NCBI GenBank assembly: GCA_945872815.1
Contig: CAMCAY010000005.1
Location: 1-64,000 of the forward strand
Direction of reading: 5' to 3'
Source of the DNA: Chitinophaga pinensis
Lineage (GTDB): Bacteria > Bacteroidota > Bacteroidia > Chitinophagales > Chitinophagaceae
DNA: 64,000 nucleotides
This document shows, one piece after another, positions 1 to 10,727 of this stretch (position 1 is the first letter of the stretch; each line of letters begins with the position of its first letter). The translations under genes and the position numbers were made by a program. A model generated the notes under the pieces. That model worked only from the letters and a program-made list of their open reading frames with translations. It did not search any database and was not told where the DNA came from.

Positions 1-148
1 ATGTTGAACAGCTATTATTCAACCTGATATTAATCTTAAAAGAACTACCGAAAATCTAAACAAGTTACATTCGCTTATTTTTTCGGAAGGCAAAGGTAAG
101 TGAAAATGATTAATAGAAAAAAATGTTGAGGATTTTTTTTTGTATTTT

Positions 149-180
149 AAAAAAAATCTCCCCTTAAAGGGGAGAAAAAT
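149..180 (-). terminator. Rho-independent terminator downstream of hpf
   Basis: Minus strand reads TCTCCCC-TTTAA-GGGGAGA (157..175) followed by TTTTTTTT, just after the hpf stop at 199. Confidence 0.8.
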
Positions 181-198
181 ATCAAATAAATGAAATAA

Positions 199-498
199 TC
201 AGGCTGCCAACTTCTCTTTTTTTCGCTTCATTTGGCTTATTACTGCCTCCATTGCGGCATCAAAACTTTGTTCAAAAGACTTACAAGTGTGCTTAACGAA
301 AAATTCATGTTTGGGCACATTTACTTTAATTTCAACGATTTTATCTTTAATGCTGTGTACCAAATTATCCAATTTTAAATAAACATCCACATTGGTAATT
401 CTGTCGTTGAAGTGATTCAATTTAGTGATTTTATTTTCTACATAATCAATCAACTTTCCATCAGCATCAAAGTGCACCGTTTGAATATTAATGTTCAT
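199..498 (-). CDS. hpf: Ribosome hibernation-promoting factor, HPF/YfiA (RaiA) family
   Basis: MNINIQTVHFDADGKLIDYVENKITKLNHF... DVYLKLDN... short HPF fold. The ORF-track N-terminal extension looks spurious; start set at internal MNIN (498). Confidence 0.85.
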   Translation of the reverse strand: MNINIQTVHFDADGKLIDYVENKITKLNHFNDRITNVDVYLKLDNLVHSIKDKIVEIKVNVPKHEFFVKHTCKSFEQSFDAAMEAVISQMKRKKEKLAA

Positions 499-593
499 AT
501 ACTTAAATTTAAGGTTTAAAAAATAGTATTTTCTAAACATCAATTTAACCCAATTAGAGCATAATTCAAAGAAAAAACTGTTAAAATAAAGAT

Positions 594-1514
594 TCAAGCC
601 TTGGGGTGACTTTTTTTGTAAACATCCTTTAATTTCTCTATCGTATTGTGGGTATAAATCTGTGTAGCGGCTAAACTACTGTGACCCAATATCTCTTTAA
701 TTGCATTCAGATCGGCACCATTGTTACTGAGATGGGTTGCAAAAGTATGCCGAAGGACGTGAGGGCTTTTTTTATCGATTGTTGTTACCAATGATAAATT
801 TTTCTTAACTGCGTTATATACCCATTTTGGATATAATTTTTTACCGTTTTTAAGCACCAGTAAAAATATTTTATCTGATGCAGGAATTGTGTCGTTTTTT
901 TCTTTTACATATCCCTTGATCATGGAAGATAAACTGTTGCTAATTGGTATAATTCGCTCTTTTCCACCCTTGCCAAATACTTTTATACTAAGCTTAGAAT
1001 AATCAATATAATCTTCCCTCAAACCGATGAGTTCCGCCTGACGCATTCCAGTGTTGTACAACAATTCAAAAACCAATCGTTCCGTTTTACCGGACCAGTC
1101 ATTGGAAAATTCAACATTATCAAAAAGAGTTGCGATATCTTTTTTATCTACAAATTCAGGAAGCCGTTTATTTTGTTTGGGTGAAACAACAGTATTCATG
1201 GGACTTGCATTGATGCTCCCCTGTTTTAAATGGTATTTAAAAAATGTTTTTAGTGCAGAGATTTTTCTGTTGATGGATTTTGAAGCGATGCCTTTTTCTT
1301 TCAAATCAGCCAACCATGTTCTAACCAACATAGCTTTCATTTCGGAAACTTTGCTTAATTCATATTTCTCTTCGATGAAATCAAAAAATGAACTTATATC
1401 ATTTTCATAGGACAGAATGGTATGTTTGGAATACCTCTTCTGAAATTTGAGATAATCCAAAAAAGATGATATGTGTTGAGGGTGATTTCTATCCATAAAA
1501 AAACCGGTATCCAA
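594..1514 (-). CDS. Tyrosine recombinase, XerC/XerD family
   Basis: N-terminal SAM-like core-binding domain and C-terminal catalytic motifs LLYNTGMRQAELIGL, HVLRHTFATHLSNNGADLNAIKEILGHSSLAATQIYTH. Confidence 0.9.
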   Translation of the reverse strand: MDTGFFMDRNHPQHISSFLDYLKFQKRYSKHTILSYENDISSFFDFIEEKYELSKVSEMKAMLVRTWLADLKEKGIASKSINRKISALKTFFKYHLKQGSINASPMNTVVSPKQNKRLPEFVDKKDIATLFDNVEFSNDWSGKTERLVFELLYNTGMRQAELIGLREDYIDYSKLSIKVFGKGGKERIIPISNSLSSMIKGYVKEKNDTIPASDKIFLLVLKNGKKLYPKWVYNAVKKNLSLVTTIDKKSPHVLRHTFATHLSNNGADLNAIKEILGHSSLAATQIYTHNTIEKLKDVYKKSHPKA

Positions 1515-1566
1515 AGTTAAAGAATAACCATGGTTACCGGTAAAATATATTGGTAGGCAGATTTTT

Positions 1567-1761
1567 TTAATCTAATTTTCCTGCTGCCATTTGTTGCTTG
1601 TAAACTGCTTTCAATACTTCTGTACGACGCCTTATTGATGGCTTAGTAAAAGCTTGTCTTTCCCTTAATTGAAGCAATGTGCGGCTCTTTTCGAATTTTT
1701 TCTTGTACTTCTTAAGTGCCTTGTCAATGTTTTCGCAGTCTTTTGAATCAATGATTAACAT
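1567..1761 (-). CDS. rpsU: 30S ribosomal protein bS21
   Basis: 64 aa, MLIIDSKDCENIDKALKKYKKKFEKSRTLLQLRERQAFTKPSIRRR, typical bS21. Confidence 0.93.
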   Translation of the reverse strand: MLIIDSKDCENIDKALKKYKKKFEKSRTLLQLRERQAFTKPSIRRRTEVLKAVYKQQMAAGKLD

Positions 1762-1770
1762 GTTGGTATA

Positions 1771-1779
1771 CCTCCTTTT
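1771..1779 (-). promoter_or_regulatory. Strong Shine-Dalgarno AAAAGGAGG upstream of rpsU
   Basis: Minus strand ACAAAAGGAGGTATACCAACATG: full complement of the anti-SD core, 9 nt between the motif and ATG. Confidence 0.85.
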
Positions 1780-1870
1780 GTGAAAAAATACCGTTACTTA
1801 AAACGGGACGCGAAGATAATGTTTTTTTTAATTAAAATAAAAATATCTCAATAAAATCCGAAATTTGAGC

Positions 1871-2470
1871 ATGTTTACAGGAATCATTGAAGCAAAAGGC
1901 ACAATTACCGATATCAGTATTTCGGATTCTAACTATACTTTTTGGATAGAATCTTCTTTAAGCTCCCAACTTAAAATTGACCAAAGCCTAAGCCACAATG
2001 GAGTTTGTCTAACTGTTGAGGAAATCAAGTCCAGTATGCACCGGGTTACCGCCATTCAAGAAACCCTTCAAAAAACTAATTTGGGAAATTTATCTGTTGG
2101 CAGTGTCATCAATTTAGAAAGGTGTATGACCTTAAACGGCCGAATAGACGGCCATATTGTTCAGGGACATGTTGATACAACTGGTGTATGCAAGAAGATT
2201 ACAAATAAAAAAGGCAGTTGGGAATACTTAATTGAAATTAATCCTTCTTTTGCAGGATTAATTATTGAAAAGGGATCGATTTGCATGAATGGCATCAGTC
2301 TGACTATTTTCAATGTAACAGAGAAAAGCTTTACAGTTGCTATAATACCCTATACTTTCGAACAAACCAACATTCATCTTCTTATAGAGGGTGCCACCGT
2401 AAACATTGAATTTGATATGATTGGCAAATATGTAAACCGACTTCAATCTCTTCAAAAGCAAGCAATTTAA
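1871..2470 (+). CDS. ribE: Riboflavin synthase alpha subunit
   Basis: MFTGIIEAKGTI..., duplicated lumazine-binding domains (NGVCLTV / MNGISLTI). Confidence 0.92.
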   Translation: MFTGIIEAKGTITDISISDSNYTFWIESSLSSQLKIDQSLSHNGVCLTVEEIKSSMHRVTAIQETLQKTNLGNLSVGSVINLERCMTLNGRIDGHIVQGHVDTTGVCKKITNKKGSWEYLIEINPSFAGLIIEKGSICMNGISLTIFNVTEKSFTVAIIPYTFEQTNIHLLIEGATVNIEFDMIGKYVNRLQSLQKQAI

Positions 2471-2483
2471 TTTCTACAAATAA

Positions 2484-3599
2484 ATGGCTGAAAACACATT
2501 CAACCCCGGCTTTAAAAATAAAGCAATGCTTTTGCTTCTTTGGGGGATTGTTCAATTCTCCATTCTGTTTACACATGGTATCAATACTGAAGGAGAGGCA
2601 CTTCGTTTTATTCAGGAAGCCAATAAAATGGACAACCTTGAAGCATTTTCGAGTCCTGTTTACTTTTTGTACCTGATTGAAATACTGCTGATATACATAA
2701 AGCTTACATTTTCTCTTTCATTTCATTTTATCGTTGCAATTCAGTTAATAATGAATCTTGCAGCGGTTTCTGTTTTTAAAAAATTTGTCGATAATTTATA
2801 TCAATCAGAAAAAGTATCTATTATAGCAACGTCATTGTTGATTCTTTGCATACCATATCAATTTTTCAACAGTTACATATACACAGAATCATTTTTTTTC
2901 AGTTTGTCGATTATTTTCAGTTGCTATTTATTGAGCAGAAAAAAAATAACTTGGAAAGAATTATTAATTATAACAGCAGGATTGGTTTTACTATGTATTA
3001 CAAGACCAACAGGTATTTTCTTTGCAGGGGCTACATTTGTTTGGTTTTTTTTCAATGTTTTCCATTCTTTTTCAATAGTTAGGAAATTATCAATTTTTTT
3101 TCTGGTGATGCTTATTTTATTATTCTTCGTCAACTTCATCATGGGAAATGGACATGGGGTAAATGTTCTAACACCATTTAAAGCAGAGCATGTTATCTGT
3201 GATGTACCTACTATAATCAAGCAAACAGAAATTGATGCAAATGAAGACAATTCAATAATCGGACTTGTCATTTATATTTTGAAGCACCCTATGCAATTCA
3301 CTAGACTTGCTTATTTGAAAACGCTGGCTTTCTTTGGATTAAACAGAACTTATTTTTCTTTTTTACACAACCTTTTTACTGATACTTATTTTTACAGTTT
3401 ATACTTGCTCATTTTTGCAGGAATGATTCAATGGAAAAAAACTGAGCTGAAATATTTTATTTTTCATCTCTCACTTATTTTTATTTTTTGGATGGCTGTA
3501 GTATTTTCATGTGACGAATGGAATAATAGATTTTTTCTCACACTTACTCCTTTTCTTATTTTAATGGCTTTACCTACTATTCAAAAAAGATTAAAATAA
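2484..3599 (+). CDS. Polytopic membrane protein, glycosyltransferase (GT-C-like) candidate
   Basis: 371 aa with many hydrophobic helices; weak resemblance to dolichyl-phosphate-mannose mannosyltransferase-like proteins. Confidence 0.5.
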   Translation: MAENTFNPGFKNKAMLLLLWGIVQFSILFTHGINTEGEALRFIQEANKMDNLEAFSSPVYFLYLIEILLIYIKLTFSLSFHFIVAIQLIMNLAAVSVFKKFVDNLYQSEKVSIIATSLLILCIPYQFFNSYIYTESFFFSLSIIFSCYLLSRKKITWKELLIITAGLVLLCITRPTGIFFAGATFVWFFFNVFHSFSIVRKLSIFFLVMLILLFFVNFIMGNGHGVNVLTPFKAEHVICDVPTIIKQTEIDANEDNSIIGLVIYILKHPMQFTRLAYLKTLAFFGLNRTYFSFLHNLFTDTYFYSLYLLIFAGMIQWKKTELKYFIFHLSLIFIFWMAVVFSCDEWNNRFFLTLTPFLILMALPTIQKRLK

Positions 3600-3612
3600 A
3601 CGGACGTTTGCA

Positions 3613-5478
3613 TTAAATTTTTGTTCCTGACATCGCTTTTCCGATGGCTTCATTCATGATTCTTTCTGCATAAGGACGAGATATATCATTCAATTCCTCC
3701 GTTTTTTGTTGGATAAGATTTTTGTCATTCATGGTGATAGCCAATTGAAGTGCCTGCATGGCATTGGCGGTTTGCATCAATTCATCTGCGGTAATTGAAT
3801 TCTTATTATTTATCATAAACTTTTCTGTGGTTTTCAGAAGTTGTTCCCCTTCTGTTTTTGCTTCAGTCAAGGCCCGAAGTGCGATGTCTTCTTTGGCATT
3901 TTCAATTGATTCTAACAACATTTTTTCTACCTGACTATCAGATAGGCCATATTGTGGTTTTACCTCTATTGATTGATGAATGCCACTTCTAATTTCTTTT
4001 GCATTCACTGTTAATATTCCATCTGCATTTATCAGAAAAGAAACTTCCACTTTTGGCAAACCGGCAGGCATGCCAGGAATTCCTGTCAAATTAAATTCCG
4101 CCAATTTTCGGTTATCTTTCACCAAATCTCTTTCACCTTGAAATACACTGATCCTCATCCCGGATTGTCCGTCAACCTGAGTAGTATATTGACGAGATGC
4201 TTTCGATGGAATTTTAGAATTTCTAGGCATTAGTACATCCATCAATCCTCCGGCTGTTTCAATACCAAGGCTGAGTGGAGTAATGTCCAATAGAAGTGTT
4301 TCCTTGTTATTTCCCGATAAAATATCTGCCTGAATGGCTGCCCCAAGAGCAACGACCTCATCGGGATTTACTGAATCATTAATTTCGGATTGAAAATATG
4401 CACTTACGCATTTTTTTACAAGAGGCACGCGAGTACTTCCTCCAACCATTACAACGGTATCAATTTGTGATTGACTTAATCCTGCATCTTTCATTACATT
4501 TTTGCAGCACTCAATGGTTTTATTGATATAAGGAGCAATGATAGATTCAAATTTTTCAGTTGTAATTAACAATGACAGCTGATTAATATTTTCATCAAAT
4601 TGTGCCGAATTAGACATTGTTTTTTTCGCTTGTTCTGCTTTTAATCTAAGCGTTTGCATCAGCGATTTGTCTTTTATTATTTCATCTCTTTCAATACCAT
4701 TGTTCATCAACCAATATTCAATGATTGCTTGATCAAAATCATCACCACCCAAATGAGTATCTCCATTAGTAGACAAAACCTCGAAAATTCCATCAGCAAT
4801 TCTTAAAATCGAAATATCAAAAGTGCCTCCTCCTAAATCATACACTGCTATAATTTTCTCTTGTGAATCATTATCTCTTTCCAATCCTACTCCATAGGCC
4901 AAACTGGCTGCAGTGGGTTCATTGATTATTCTCAAAACGTCTAAACCTGCCAGTTTTCCTGCATCTCTGGTAGCTTGTCTTTGGGCGTCATTAAAATAAG
5001 CAGGAACAGTAATGACTGCTTTATTTACCGGGGTTTTGAGAATATGTTCTGCACGTGATTTAAGTTCTTTTAAAATCAAGGAAGATAAATCAACCGGAGA
5101 ATAAAATTTATCACCAACCTGAACTTTAACCATACTATCGGTGTTGTCATCAATTATTCTGTAAGAAAAAAAAGAATGGTTATTTTTTACATCTACATAA
5201 TTTTTACCCATCAATCGTTTTGCAGAAAAAATTGTTCTTTCGGGCGATGACTCAAGAAATAATTTTGCTGCTTCACCAACAATTGGATTATCGTATTCAT
5301 CAAAATACACTACAGAGGGAACCATAGAGCTTGAATCAAATTCTCTTAACACAACAGGTTGTTTTGAATCTGGATGCATAATGGCCACGAGACTGTTGGT
5401 GGTTCCAAGATCAATTCCTACAATGATTTCCTCTTTTTGCAAACTTCCTGTTGATAGATTGATTCCGATTTTTGCCAT
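3613..5478 (-). CDS. hscA: Hsp70 family chaperone, HscA-like
   Basis: [80 protein letters not shown]. Start moved to MAKIG (5478). Confidence 0.82.
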   Translation of the reverse strand: MAKIGINLSTGSLQKEEIIVGIDLGTTNSLVAIMHPDSKQPVVLREFDSSSMVPSVVYFDEYDNPIVGEAAKLFLESSPERTIFSAKRLMGKNYVDVKNNHSFFSYRIIDDNTDSMVKVQVGDKFYSPVDLSSLILKELKSRAEHILKTPVNKAVITVPAYFNDAQRQATRDAGKLAGLDVLRIINEPTAASLAYGVGLERDNDSQEKIIAVYDLGGGTFDISILRIADGIFEVLSTNGDTHLGGDDFDQAIIEYWLMNNGIERDEIIKDKSLMQTLRLKAEQAKKTMSNSAQFDENINQLSLLITTEKFESIIAPYINKTIECCKNVMKDAGLSQSQIDTVVMVGGSTRVPLVKKCVSAYFQSEINDSVNPDEVVALGAAIQADILSGNNKETLLLDITPLSLGIETAGGLMDVLMPRNSKIPSKASRQYTTQVDGQSGMRISVFQGERDLVKDNRKLAEFNLTGIPGMPAGLPKVEVSFLINADGILTVNAKEIRSGIHQSIEVKPQYGLSDSQVEKMLLESIENAKEDIALRALTEAKTEGEQLLKTTEKFMINNKNSITADELMQTANAMQALQLAITMNDKNLIQQKTEELNDISRPYAERIMNEAIGKAMSGTKI

Positions 5479-5567
5479 TTTGAATTTTATTAAGAAGCAC
5501 GAAGTTAAAAATAAAAATGGCTGCCTTTGTGATGACAGCCATTGAATCATTTACCATAAAAGAAATT

Positions 5568-8500
5568 TTATCTCATCAGATACATCTTTCCGTAACCTTT
5601 ATTGAAATATTGGTCGGTAACTTCATCTTCAGAAGTGAATTTATCCAGTTTTTTTCCATTCAAATTGGTCAACACTCTGTATATATACACTCCGTTAGCA
5701 AGTTTTTGTCCGTACATATCTGTCCCATCCCATTTGAAATCAGTTATGTTTCTTCCGATATGAATAGGGCCTAATTCATTTTTTGTTACTTCACGTACAA
5801 CTTTACCGGTTATAGTCATAATTTGAATTCTGATATTTTGAGGTACTTCAGTCCCCGTAACTGTAAATACAAAAGCAGTAGAAGAAGTAAATGGATTTGG
5901 ATAATTAAGCATATTGGAAATCATGGGCTTATTAATAACGGTAAAGGACACACGATAATCTGTTGAACCTGCAGGATTTCCAACAGAATCCCTTCCGGTA
6001 ACAATCAATTCATATTCTCCGTCTTGACTCAATTGAGGATAGAAATCAACTCCTGCAGTGTTATTACCTGATGCGAGATTCGCTGGCACAAAGTACATCT
6101 GATTACCATAACTGTAATCATGTAAAGACTGATCAGGGTACCTTAATTGTATTTTTATAAATGAAGTGTCGCTCAAAGACATGTATCGATTCTCATCTTT
6201 AAGCTTTATTTGAATATGTGGTTTTGCAGCCACGATATCTCTATTGAGTATATGTACTCCGTCAAAAGTGACGTCCAGCAAAGGATTGTAACCGTCTTTA
6301 TTAACATAGAAATCCTTGTAGAGAATATTATTGAAATGGGTTTGTTCAATTTGATCATTATCAGAATTAAACTCAATAAAGAGATTATTATTTCCCACCA
6401 GTGTTCTTGTATCAATTTGATAATCTACAGTTAAAGTATCTCCTGCAGTTATTATTTTTCTTTCGGGAATATCAATAGGATGAGCAATATTGTCATTGTC
6501 GGTCAAAATCATTTTAACTTTCATCATCTTTTCAAAATCTGTTTCACTAACATTTTTGAAAGCAATACTAAAATTCAATGGTTCGCCTTGTTCAAGATTG
6601 TCTTTCAAAGAAAACTGCAATGAAGGTGCAATGGCACCTTCCGGACGAGGTACTGCATTTATTCTGAAATATTCCAATTGATATGGCGTCAAATTAATAT
6701 TGTCTTTATTAGTCAATTCAAGTTTGATGTAAGGGTAAACAGAAGCATCCACAAAATCAAGACTGGTATCTCTTGAAGGGTCAATCGTTGTAAGAAAATC
6801 TACAGTGCCGTTCTGTTGAACACCCCAAACATTTACTTTAATAGTATCTAAAGTAGTATCTGAATCTATGCTGTTACCATTCCAATGTAATGAAGACCAG
6901 GAGACTGCAGGTCCGAATACAGGAGATTCTATCGAACCATCAGACTTGATAGCATCCAAAACAAATGTTCTATCTATATAGGAAGAATCTTCTGGTCCAA
7001 CAACTTGTGTAGAAGGAAAATCAGTGCTTCCTTTTTTAAAGAAGTATAAAAAAGGAAGATTTCTGTAAAAATTGTCTATCTCGTAAAATCCTAAAGAGAT
7101 TAATTTGTGATACAATGAATTTCCTGAGCCTAAAATTGTAGTGTCATCCTTCCATTGGTCAATAAAAGTGGTGTTTGTTGTTTCACGTCCCAGATTGGTT
7201 ATGGCAACATACATTCCATCAGGAATAATATCTATGAATTCCATGGCGCTTCTCCTTTGATCAGGGTCGCTATAATTGAATTCAAAAAATGCTCTTGAGG
7301 AATCATACGGTGTTGCATCATTTTGACAAACATGCAAACTTCCATACAATCCGTTTACATCACTAACATTATAATTTCTCCACGGCAACAGTGTCGCAGT
7401 ATCAAAAACATAAAATTGAATGTTGTTATACCCATTTGGATTGCCATAATCCACACATCCATAATACTCTATTTGATTAAAGCCAAGATTTACATTTATC
7501 TGATCAAAATTATAATAAGGGAAAAGCCCGGTGCGAATAGTTAGACTTTTCGGCTCTTTGGTGAAGTGATAGGTTCTGTCTTCATTCAAACTAATATTGT
7601 TTGAAGAAGATTGAAGTTTTTGGTAATAATGGGATTGATTATAACCTAAAGAACTTCCCTCCAGATAAATAAACGAAGAGCTGTTCCAAATGTAAGGAGA
7701 GTCATTTTCTGGAACGATGGCCACTCTCCAGTAATAAACAGTATTTTCTTGGAAACTAAGGTTAATTTCATTTGAGCTAAATTCAATCATACCACCAACG
7801 CCAAACTTACTTGCCGTTCTTTTTAAAGAAGAATTGAATAACGTGGTGGTATCTACTTCAATAACATATTCATTATCTCCATTCAAAGGATTGGCTGTAC
7901 TGGCATAGTATGAAATATTTTGTCTATTAACAATGGAGAAATTCTGAGGGTAGACCGGTCTGATTGCATTTTCAAAAATGTAGAATTCCTTTGTAACTGA
8001 ATTATTGAGCTCTGACATTTCATTTATACGACCCGATTTATCAACTGTTACAATTATTTTATTTAACCCTTTATCAGTTACTGGGTTTATTGAAATATTG
8101 AAAGACAAAGAGTCTGCATATTTTATGGAAGGAATCATTTCATTGTATAAAATAACAACGGAGTCATTAGGGAGTTGTCTTTTTACGGATACAATGATTG
8201 AATCGCCGACTGCTTTGCCAATATTCAGCATCTGAACATTTAAGTTGAAAGAGCTGTCTGCAACAGAGATAACGTTGGGAGAAATTTTTACCAATCTGTC
8301 TTCCACGACAAAATCCGGTTTGGAAAAACTGTTAATTTTTATGGCAGGATCTCCATGAAGATTGATTTCTTCCAAATGTATTCTTGTGAAAAAATCCAAA
8401 GAAGGATTAGAACCACCTAAAATTTCTATAACACTGTCAATCTGATTACCGATTGAATATCCATACATTTTTTTGGAAATTGCTTTATACAATTCCGTGT

Positions 8501-10685
8501 TGAAAATATTTAAAAATGGTGGTATACCGAAATGCGTATCTGCTAAAAAACCAATGCTTCCTTTGTTATTGGCCAATACATACTTTTCTGATAATGTCAA
8601 GTTGCCATTCAGTCGAAGCTGATCAAATACAAAGAAATTACCAGCACTACAACCACTTACATTAAAGAAAGGATATTTCCCCTGATTGTCATACACTTCT
8701 GGGTTACTTAAATTGAATTCTAATGTATTGGCCGAAGAGTGGCCGAAATAATCTACAAATGCAAGGCCATTATTAAAAAGTTGTGTAATTCTATTTCCAT
8801 TGGCTTGCTGAATAGCCGCTGTGGAATTTTTGGTAAATGTTTCAACGTGGGCACCTAAAGAGGTATCTTCCGCAATTGCTTTGTATGAATTCATATAGCG
8901 CCTGAACTCATTGTTTTCGCTGCTGTCTTTCCCTCCCACCACATGCATAAAGTTTTTCATCCAGCCCATATCTGCCGATCCATTTGCAAGTTGTTGTGCT
9001 CTTTCATATTCTACAACTTTATTCAAATAATTACTAATTTCGGTTGGATTCACTGCGCCTAAACGACCAACAGGTATAAGTGGCTTGCTGAGGCCAGGCA
9101 AAGAAGCCAATAAATTATCAGAAGCTGGCCAACCAAAAGTAGGCACCAAGTTTAATTTTTCTGCAAGTGGATTCGATTGGTTATTTATTTGATCAATGTA
9201 AGTCAATCCTCTACCAATTATAAATAAATAGGTGGGCTTTGTTGAAAACTGATTAACAGCATATCTGACAAAATCTCTGATAGCACCCGGATGATTTTTT
9301 ATTCCAAATCCAAACTGATCGGTCAGTTCATCAATATCATAAACCTTGGCATTGTGACTTCCTCCAGCAACTGAGCTTCGGTATTGACGATATAAATCAA
9401 CAAAATTATTTCCGTTACCATCATCAAATAAACTTGCATTGCTGACTATAAGATATTTTCCCTGATTGGCAGCAAGAGTGAGTTTTAAAAAAGACCTGCG
9501 GGTAATTGCATCTTCATAAATTATATTGGGATTCTCCTGATTCATTAAGCGAAACTTTCTTACAACAGAGGAAGAGGGTAATAAAAACTTTGTTTTTCCA
9601 GGTGTTGAAAATATTTCACCTATGTATCTGTTTCCTGTTGTTTCATCGTATAAAACTGGAGGTGTACTTCCAAAATTGAAATTATCTATCTCTAAATAGT
9701 TACCTGTTGCAGATGGAAGCAAGGTGAAATAAGAATTTTCCTCGTAATTAAAATTAAAAGTAGATGGATAAGTAATTCCTAAAGAGCTTACAACAATTCG
9801 ATCAAACGAGTTTGCGGCATTATTAATAACCGTTACAGGCAAATCTGTTGTATTTTGAAAAAATGTCAAAGGCAGATTTTGAATGACAGATTTTCTGTAC
9901 TCAAAATTACGCATACTGATAGGACTGCTATAATTATTATCGGTAATTTCGTTATCAAACAATTTAATGCTAACGCTTCTGTCATTAGCAGCACTTCCGG
10001 CCATATTGATTCGAAGGCTCATCTTTGCGGATGAATCATCGGTATAGAGGTTTAATCCATAAAAATTATATGATAGATTACAGCATGGCTCAACAGGATT
10101 GCTAGACCATCCCTCAGCTTGGTCATATGAGGAAGAATACACATACTCACCAATGGGCTTTGCTTCACCCCTGTTTATTTGATTCTTATAATAATAATCA
10201 ATACTTCTCATAAAATAAGCATCTGGTGTCCTGGTGTTGCTTGGAGCCAAATTGGTGGTATTGGTATACCTCAAATTGGTTGATGTTGTATTTACTGTTA
10301 AAAAGTAAGACGATGTGTCATTTTCCAAACTGAATTTATCAGCAAGCTGAAAATCAGCATCTCTGTAAAGTTGCTTATCGGCTAATCCATCATTCATCTT
10401 CCCCCAAAATTCAATATAATCCGAGGTTCCCAATGCAGAGTTAGGATTAACAGCAGAAACAAATAAACGAACTTGCTGTCCATTTCTCCAAAGCTGAAAA
10501 GATTTAGCTGCAGTATTAGTCAACCCAATTGCAGCAATAGTAGTTTGAGGTATTCGCACCAATTTATCTTCAGCAATTTTAAATTTAAAGTAAACCTTGT
10601 TGTAATCTATCCAACTGTTATTTAATTGTGCATTTGAATTAAATGCGAGTAATAGCAATAATGGGATAATAATTTTTTTAATCAT
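5568..10685 (-). CDS. porU2: Large C25 (gingipain-like) family protein, type IX secretion sortase-like PorU2 with C-terminal sorting-like domain
   Basis: Signal peptide; C25 core with FVDYFGHSSANTLEF and FFNVSGCSAGNFF (candidate His/Cys pair); CARDB-like regions; C-terminal YPNPFTSSTAFVFTVTG...GQKLANGVYIYRV. Confidence 0.78.
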   Translation of the reverse strand: MIKKIIIPLLLLLAFNSNAQLNNSWIDYNKVYFKFKIAEDKLVRIPQTTIAAIGLTNTAAKSFQLWRNGQQVRLFVSAVNPNSALGTSDYIEFWGKMNDGLADKQLYRDADFQLADKFSLENDTSSYFLTVNTTSTNLRYTNTTNLAPSNTRTPDAYFMRSIDYYYKNQINRGEAKPIGEYVYSSSYDQAEGWSSNPVEPCCNLSYNFYGLNLYTDDSSAKMSLRINMAGSAANDRSVSIKLFDNEITDNNYSSPISMRNFEYRKSVIQNLPLTFFQNTTDLPVTVINNAANSFDRIVVSSLGITYPSTFNFNYEENSYFTLLPSATGNYLEIDNFNFGSTPPVLYDETTGNRYIGEIFSTPGKTKFLLPSSSVVRKFRLMNQENPNIIYEDAITRRSFLKLTLAANQGKYLIVSNASLFDDGNGNNFVDLYRQYRSSVAGGSHNAKVYDIDELTDQFGFGIKNHPGAIRDFVRYAVNQFSTKPTYLFIIGRGLTYIDQINNQSNPLAEKLNLVPTFGWPASDNLLASLPGLSKPLIPVGRLGAVNPTEISNYLNKVVEYERAQQLANGSADMGWMKNFMHVVGGKDSSENNEFRRYMNSYKAIAEDTSLGAHVETFTKNSTAAIQQANGNRITQLFNNGLAFVDYFGHSSANTLEFNLSNPEVYDNQGKYPFFNVSGCSAGNFFVFDQLRLNGNLTLSEKYVLANNKGSIGFLADTHFGIPPFLNIFNTELYKAISKKMYGYSIGNQIDSVIEILGGSNPSLDFFTRIHLEEINLHGDPAIKINSFSKPDFVVEDRLVKISPNVISVADSSFNLNVQMLNIGKAVGDSIIVSVKRQLPNDSVVILYNEMIPSIKYADSLSFNISINPVTDKGLNKIIVTVDKSGRINEMSELNNSVTKEFYIFENAIRPVYPQNFSIVNRQNISYYASTANPLNGDNEYVIEVDTTTLFNSSLKRTASKFGVGGMIEFSSNEINLSFQENTVYYWRVAIVPENDSPYIWNSSSFIYLEGSSLGYNQSHYYQKLQSSSNNISLNEDRTYHFTKEPKSLTIRTGLFPYYNFDQINVNLGFNQIEYYGCVDYGNPNGYNNIQFYVFDTATLLPWRNYNVSDVNGLYGSLHVCQNDATPYDSSRAFFEFNYSDPDQRRSAMEFIDIIPDGMYVAITNLGRETTNTTFIDQWKDDTTILGSGNSLYHKLISLGFYEIDNFYRNLPFLYFFKKGSTDFPSTQVVGPEDSSYIDRTFVLDAIKSDGSIESPVFGPAVSWSSLHWNGNSIDSDTTLDTIKVNVWGVQQNGTVDFLTTIDPSRDTSLDFVDASVYPYIKLELTNKDNINLTPYQLEYFRINAVPRPEGAIAPSLQFSLKDNLEQGEPLNFSIAFKNVSETDFEKMMKVKMILTDNDNIAHPIDIPERKIITAGDTLTVDYQIDTRTLVGNNNLFIEFNSDNDQIEQTHFNNILYKDFYVNKDGYNPLLDVTFDGVHILNRDIVAAKPHIQIKLKDENRYMSLSDTSFIKIQLRYPDQSLHDYSYGNQMYFVPANLASGNNTAGVDFYPQLSQDGEYELIVTGRDSVGNPAGSTDYRVSFTVINKPMISNMLNYPNPFTSSTAFVFTVTGTEVPQNIRIQIMTITGKVVREVTKNELGPIHIGRNITDFKWDGTDMYGQKLANGVYIYRVLTNLNGKKLDKFTSEDEVTDQYFNKGYGKMYLMR

Positions 10686-10727
10686 AATTCTATATTTGAA
10701 ATAATACTTTTTTTAGAAATTACTTTT

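Noticed and set aside
1-112. Possible 3' end of an upstream gene (frame TAIIQPDINLKRTTENLNKLHSLIFSEGKGK ending at TGA ~112)
   Set aside because: An in-frame TGA at 5..7 and only ~31 residues; cannot be identified or distinguished from chance.
1051-1410. 119-aa plus-strand ORF
   Set aside because: Fully antisense to the Xer recombinase; no family resemblance.
594-1514. Xer recombinase as evidence of a mobile element
   Set aside because: It sits in a housekeeping block (rpsU, hpf) and looks like a core XerC/D; no att sites or cargo nearby.
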